54,219 nucleotides of DNA, from contig CANREE010000006.1 of assembly GCA_947629545.1 (NCBI GenBank), forward strand, positions 1 to 54,219, written 5' to 3'. Both the position numbers and the translations under genes were made by a program. Under the pieces are notes generated by a model, which worked only from the letters and a program-made list of their open reading frames with translations, did not search any database and had not been told where the DNA came from. The DNA is from an uncultured Lachnospiraceae bacterium. GTDB taxonomy: Bacteria > Bacillota > Clostridia > Lachnospirales > Lachnospiraceae. This document shows, one piece after another, positions 51,075 to 54,219 of this stretch; the stretch's first letter is position 1, and the number at the start of each line of letters is the position of its first letter.

Positions 51075-52454
51075 TTAACGCTTCAGTTCCCTCTTCTCCT
51101 GTTCGACCATACTGCGGGCACCCTCAAGGCTTGTGCCAATCAGCGACGGCAGCTGCTTCTCCGGCATCGTCGGCGCATAATAGAATCCCTGCTGCAAGGT
51201 ACAGCCGCATCTCTCCAGAAACTTCTTCTGCTTACTTGTCTCAACGCCCTCGGCGATCAGCTTCTTGTTCATATTTAAAGCGATACGCACAAGACCTTCC
51301 ACCACTGGTTCGCACTTGGAGGTATTCTCGATCTCCCACACAAACATGCGGTTGAACTTCAGCGTGTTCACCGGCAGTTCGAAGATCTTCATCAGGCCTG
51401 AACTTCCGGAGCCAAAATTATTCAGGATCAGTTCCACGCCCAGCCAGGACAGCGCCTGCAGACGTCCCGCCATATTGGCATAATCCACACCGGCCATATA
51501 TTCGTCAACTTCAATGGCAAGCTTACCCTGAGGCAGCTTATATTTCTCAATCACCTGCCCCACCTGCTGAACAAAATCTCCCTGCATCAGCAGCGTAGGT
51601 GAGATCGGGATCGCGACGGAATCAAACTCCTTTCCATCCTCCAGAAGCTTTGCCACCATAGAGGCCGCTTTGTCAAGGGCATAATACTCCACCTGACGGA
51701 TCTGGCCGGTATCCTCGGCTACCGGAAGGAACTCAATACTTCCGACCATACCAATATCCTGAATAAATATACGCATATAAAATTCAGCTCTGGTAAACTT
51801 ACCGGTCTCCGTATCATAAGTCGGACGGTAACGGACCTCAACCTCATTGTTCGCCAGCGCCGTTCCCAGATAACGGGCAATCGCCTGCCGGCGCAGAAAC
51901 CTCTTATGCAGATCCATGTCATAAGCGACATACTGGTTGCTTCCCAGCTCTGCCGCACGAGCGACGGCCAGATCCAGACACTTCATCATATCTCCGGCAT
52001 TGCCCGCATAACCCGGATATGAGCAGAGACCAATCTGAACGCTGCAGAGACACTCGACACCGTCCACATCCCAACTCTCGTCAAACCGCTCAATCAACTG
52101 ATCTGCCAGACGTGACGCCTCGCCCATCGTGCGGTTCTTCATGATCACGATGAATTCCACGCCCACGTACCGATAAACCGCGCATCCGCTCTTCTGTTCC
52201 AAATAAGTAAGGATCTGCTCCAGCAAATGTTCGCAGCGGTCATGTCCGAACAAGTCGTTCATCCGCTTAAAATTCTCAATATAGAGTTTCAGCACAACGC
52301 CCTGATATTCCATCAAAAACTGGGCTTCCAAACGGTTATAGCAAATATCACTGTCGCTCTGCTTCCTCGTCTCCTGACCAGCCGGATCCGCTGCAGCGGC
52401 CCTTGCCGCAGTTTCCGGCTCCTGCGGCCGTTCTTTCTTCTTAAACAGTGCCAT
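51075..52454 (-). CDS. GGDEF-EAL domain protein with replaced catalytic residues
   Basis: The 459-residue protein has a GGDEF-like domain (residues about 40-190) and an EAL-like domain (about 200-450), with no sensory or membrane part. The signature GGDEF reads VGVEF, so cyclase activity is unlikely. In the EAL domain the catalytic DDFGTG reads NNFGSG and LKID reads LKFN: three Asp are Asn. EGVET is kept. It is probably a degenerate receptor or regulator. GAGAGG precedes the ATG and its own promoter is upstream. Confidence 0.9.
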   Translation of the reverse strand: MALFKKKERPQEPETAARAAAADPAGQETRKQSDSDICYNRLEAQFLMEYQGVVLKLYIENFKRMNDLFGHDRCEHLLEQILTYLEQKSGCAVYRYVGVEFIVIMKNRTMGEASRLADQLIERFDESWDVDGVECLCSVQIGLCSYPGYAGNAGDMMKCLDLAVARAAELGSNQYVAYDMDLHKRFLRRQAIARYLGTALANNEVEVRYRPTYDTETGKFTRAEFYMRIFIQDIGMVGSIEFLPVAEDTGQIRQVEYYALDKAASMVAKLLEDGKEFDSVAIPISPTLLMQGDFVQQVGQVIEKYKLPQGKLAIEVDEYMAGVDYANMAGRLQALSWLGVELILNNFGSGSSGLMKIFELPVNTLKFNRMFVWEIENTSKCEPVVEGLVRIALNMNKKLIAEGVETSKQKKFLERCGCTLQQGFYYAPTMPEKQLPSLIGTSLEGARSMVEQEKRELKR

Positions 52455-52489
52455 GACTATCCTCTCTCCTCGGTGAAATATATAATGAA

Positions 52490-52518
52490 AGTATATCGCG
52501 AATCAACACATCTTGCAA
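52490..52518 (-). promoter_or_regulatory. Promoter of the GGDEF-EAL gene
   Basis: The -35 is TTGCAA (52513-52518), spacer 17, -10 TATACT (52490-52495), about 30 bases before the ATG. Confidence 0.6.
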
Positions 52519-52557
52519 GGATTAATTTAATTCAGATTTCCGGCCCGGATTCCCACG

Positions 52558-52600
52558 AAAAAAAGCACCGGCCCCGCGGCAATTCCGCAAAACCAGTACT
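52558..52600 (-). terminator. Rho-independent terminator of tRNA-Lys
   Basis: On the minus strand a 16-pair stem with several G-U pairs (arms 52585-52600 and 52564-52579) is followed by seven T. Confidence 0.85.
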
Positions 52601-52604
52601 TTCG

Positions 52605-52677
52605 TGCGCCCTCAGGGACTCGAACCCTGGACAAATAGATTAAGAGTCTACTGCTCTACCAACTGAGCTAAGGGCGC
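52605..52677 (-). tRNA. tRNA-Lys (anticodon CTT)
   Basis: The 73-base cloverleaf on the minus strand has acceptor GCGCCCT with AGGGCGC, D arm GCTC-AGTTGGTA-GAGC, anticodon stem-loop with loop CTCTTAA (anticodon CTT, reading AAG) and T arm CAGGG-TTCGAGT-CCCTG. The discriminator is A; CCA is not encoded. Confidence 0.95.
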
Positions 52678-52719
52678 TTTTATTCGGATCTTTTGTTCGG
52701 TTCCCCCGAACACTGGATT

Positions 52720-52748
52720 ATTTTAGCGCAGGGGTTGACAAAAGTCAA
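52720..52748 (-). promoter_or_regulatory. Promoter of tRNA-Lys
   Basis: The -35 is TTGACT (52743-52748), spacer 17, -10 TAAAAT (52720-52725). The -35 lies within one arm of a strong inverted repeat. Confidence 0.65.
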
Positions 52749-52759
52749 CCCCTTTTTTT
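52730..52759 (+). terminator. Plus-strand terminator hairpin antisense to the tRNA
   Basis: AGGGGTTGAC (52730-52739) pairs with GTCAACCCCT (52744-52753) and seven T follow. It has classic form on the plus strand, but no plus-strand gene lies upstream for over 3 kb. It also separates trxA from the tRNA. Confidence 0.6.
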
Positions 52760-52821
52760 AATTTTTAGTAATTTTTCGGCAGAAATAACTTTTTCGCGGT
52801 ACCGACCCGATCCACGACTTC

Positions 52822-53139
52822 TCACAGAGCCGCATCCAGCGCACCGGCCAATACCTTTTTGTCCTGCATACCGACGAATCTGGCGGCGGTTTCCTCGCCT
52901 TTAAAGACAATAAATGTGGGAATCGACATGACGCCATATTGAATCGCCACATCCTGACTCTCATCCACATTGAGCTTCACGACCTTCGCACGCCCTTCAT
53001 ACTCGTTTGCCAGCGCCTCGATCACAGGGCTCATCGCCTTACAGGGGCCGCACCAGTCGGCATAGAAGTCCACCAATACCGGCATTCCCGCCTGATATAC
53101 TTCCATCTCAAAACTTTCCGTAGTCACTGACTTCGCCAT
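52822..53139 (-). CDS. trxA: Thioredoxin
   Basis: The product of 105 residues starts MAKSVTTESFEMEVYQAGMP, with AGGAGG before the ATG. It has the redox motif ADWCGPCKAM, the cis-Pro SIPTFIVFKGEE and thioredoxin length. It reduces protein disulphides, including ribonucleotide reductase such as the NrdAB here. No thioredoxin reductase is adjacent. Confidence 0.95.
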   Translation of the reverse strand: MAKSVTTESFEMEVYQAGMPVLVDFYADWCGPCKAMSPVIEALANEYEGRAKVVKLNVDESQDVAIQYGVMSIPTFIVFKGEETAARFVGMQDKKVLAGALDAAL

Positions 53140-53164
53140 ATTGCGTTCCTCCTCATTTGGTAGT

Positions 53165-53326
53165 TTACTGGCCGGTCTTCCGCTTCTCCCTGCTGTCTCC
53201 GCCGCCCTCAACGGCTTTTTCTACATCCTTAAGTGCCCGCCAGATCCGCCGGAAACGCCGATCCAGATCCGGTTTATCACAGGTAGCCATTTGCAGCTTT
53301 GTAAGCAGCGTCTCGCGCATCCCCAT
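53165..53326 (-). CDS. Possible small 53-residue protein
   Basis: A basic, charged frame in the trmB-trxA gap starts MGMRETLLTKLQMATCDKPD and ends REKRKTGQ, stopping a few bases before the trxA Shine-Dalgarno site. No clear Shine-Dalgarno site precedes its ATG, and I recognise no family. Its location in an otherwise empty 219-base gap is the main support. Confidence 0.3.
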   Translation of the reverse strand: MGMRETLLTKLQMATCDKPDLDRRFRRIWRALKDVEKAVEGGGDSREKRKTGQ

Positions 53327-53358
53327 CCATATCACCAGTTTTACCGATTTTCTATATT

Positions 53359-54006
53359 TTACTCTTTTTTGGGCCGGACTGCAACCAGTTTGCAGATCGG
53401 TTTTCCCTCCGCGGCAAATTTTTCTTCATATTCTGTCATTACATTGCCGTCCGTCAGTCCGCTGCGATACAGGTCGAAGGTGGAGAAAATGATCTCCCAA
53501 CCGGCGGCTGGCAGCGACTCCAGCGAATATTCAAATAAGGCCCGGTTGTCGGTCTTGAATTCCACGGCGCCATCCGGCGCCAGAATCCGGTCATAGATCC
53601 CCAAAAACCGCGGCGACGTCAGCCTGCGCTTGGCATGCCGGTCCTTCGGCCAGGGATCCGAGAAATTTAAATAGATCCTCTCGGTCTCTCCGTCAGCCAG
53701 GATCTCTGCCAGCTTAAGCGCGTCCGTGCAGAGGAAACGGACATTCGGCAGCCGTTCTTCCTCCTGTTTGCATACTGCCCTTAGAAGTACGGAGGAATAG
53801 AGCTCTACCCCCAGATAATTGATCTGTGGGTTCCGTTTCGCCAGTTCCATCAGAAATTTTCCTTTGCCCATACCGATCTCCAGCCGGATCGGGCGATCAT
53901 TGCCGTACACCTCGGCCCAACGCCCCCTGTAGACCTCCGGCCCGGAAATTACGAAGCCGCTTTCGAAGATCTTCTGCTCTGCGCCCGGGATATGGCGTAA
54001 TCTCAT
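53359..54006 (-). CDS. trmB: tRNA (guanine-46-N7)-methyltransferase
   Basis: The product of 215 residues starts MRLRHIPGAEQKIFESGFVI; AAGGAG precedes this ATG. It has the SAM loop LEIGMGKGKFLMELAKRNP, NFSDPWPKDRHAKRRL with the conserved DPWPK(x)HxKRR signature, and a C-terminal VMTEYEEKFAAEGKPI. It makes m7G46 in tRNA. Length is normal. Confidence 0.97.
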   Translation of the reverse strand: MRLRHIPGAEQKIFESGFVISGPEVYRGRWAEVYGNDRPIRLEIGMGKGKFLMELAKRNPQINYLGVELYSSVLLRAVCKQEEERLPNVRFLCTDALKLAEILADGETERIYLNFSDPWPKDRHAKRRLTSPRFLGIYDRILAPDGAVEFKTDNRALFEYSLESLPAAGWEIIFSTFDLYRSGLTDGNVMTEYEEKFAAEGKPICKLVAVRPKKE

Positions 54007-54056
54007 ATATACTCTCCTTGCGTTGCCCTTTGTCTTATTTTGTCTTTCACGCGGAC

Positions 54057-54085
54057 AGTATACCATTCATTTTTCTCTCCTTCAA
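54057..54085 (-). promoter_or_regulatory. Promoter of trmB
   Basis: The -35 is TTGAAG (54080-54085), spacer 17, -10 TATACT (54057-54062). Downstream to the right edge (54086-54219) the sequence is AT-rich and holds no feature I can support. Confidence 0.65.
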
Positions 54086-54219
54086 CTGCTATTTTGCAGT
54101 TTGCCGCCGTTTATTCATCCCTATCGGATTCATTTGTAAAATTTGGCGCGTTGTAAAATGAAGTTGCAATACCCCACTGGGTAAAAGTTTTCAAAAAAGA
54201 AAATCCATAGTGACAAATC

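Noticed and set aside
1-54219. Prophage, integrative element or insertion sequence
   Set aside because: No transposase, integrase, phage structural gene or terminal repeats were seen, and base composition is even.

Overview
The window looks like chromosomal DNA of a Gram-positive anaerobe of the Clostridia, most likely Lachnospiraceae. This is inferred from gene content, Firmicutes-type gene order, a large SRP RNA with an Alu domain, a Gram-positive Tad pilus cluster without a secretin, and G+C slightly above 50 percent. Nearly every base is used by genes with good Shine-Dalgarno sites. I see no insertion sequence, prophage, CRISPR array or plasmid gene.

Left part (1-12.1 kb). Two strong tandem promoters fire off the left edge into an rRNA-leader-like sequence, so an rRNA operon probably begins just outside. 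Then, all on the minus strand in the order of transcription: SRP RNA, pfkA, dnaX, ybaB, recR, a large TPR protein, a HAD phosphatase and a CvpA-like protein. Divergent from these is tadA (tRNA deaminase). The trkA-trkH potassium uptake operon follows, with an NrdG-like radical SAM activase divergent from it.

Middle part (12.9-31.7 kb). An uncharacterised protein with a Gln-rich repeat linker is divergent from nagB. Next comes a minus-strand run, Orn/Lys/Arg decarboxylase - tmk - holB - ricT - trmN6-like - rsmI, which keeps the order of the origin-proximal region of Bacillus subtilis with several genes missing. A small gene and a collagen-like exosporium-type protein lie on the plus strand. 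Then class I ribonucleotide reductase (nrdA, nrdB), acetate kinase, murG, and a minus-strand group of rhomboid protease, HIT protein and sigma factor.

Tad pilus cluster (31.7-42.2 kb). One long minus-strand operon from a promoter near 42.15 kb encodes a prepilin peptidase, TadZ-like, CpaF, TadB, TadC-like, Flp pilin, a DUF5702-type protein, a TadE-like pseudopilin, a second short prepilin peptidase, a second TadE-like protein and an FHA protein. Genes overlap or nearly touch. This is the most distinctive system in the window: it has a TadC with an apparent extracytoplasmic Ig-like domain, a pseudopilin with two His-Cys-Cys-Cys modules, and a questionable tadB start.

Right part (42.3-54.2 kb). 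A DUF2508/YaaL-like small protein, a GH13 amylase, glycogen branching enzyme GlgB with an AT-hook-like N-terminal tail, a two-component system, a secreted NlpC/P60 hydrolase with four peptidoglycan-binding repeats, a GGDEF-EAL protein whose catalytic residues are replaced, tRNA-Lys(CTT), thioredoxin and trmB. Functional calls rest on motifs read by eye; no database search was run.
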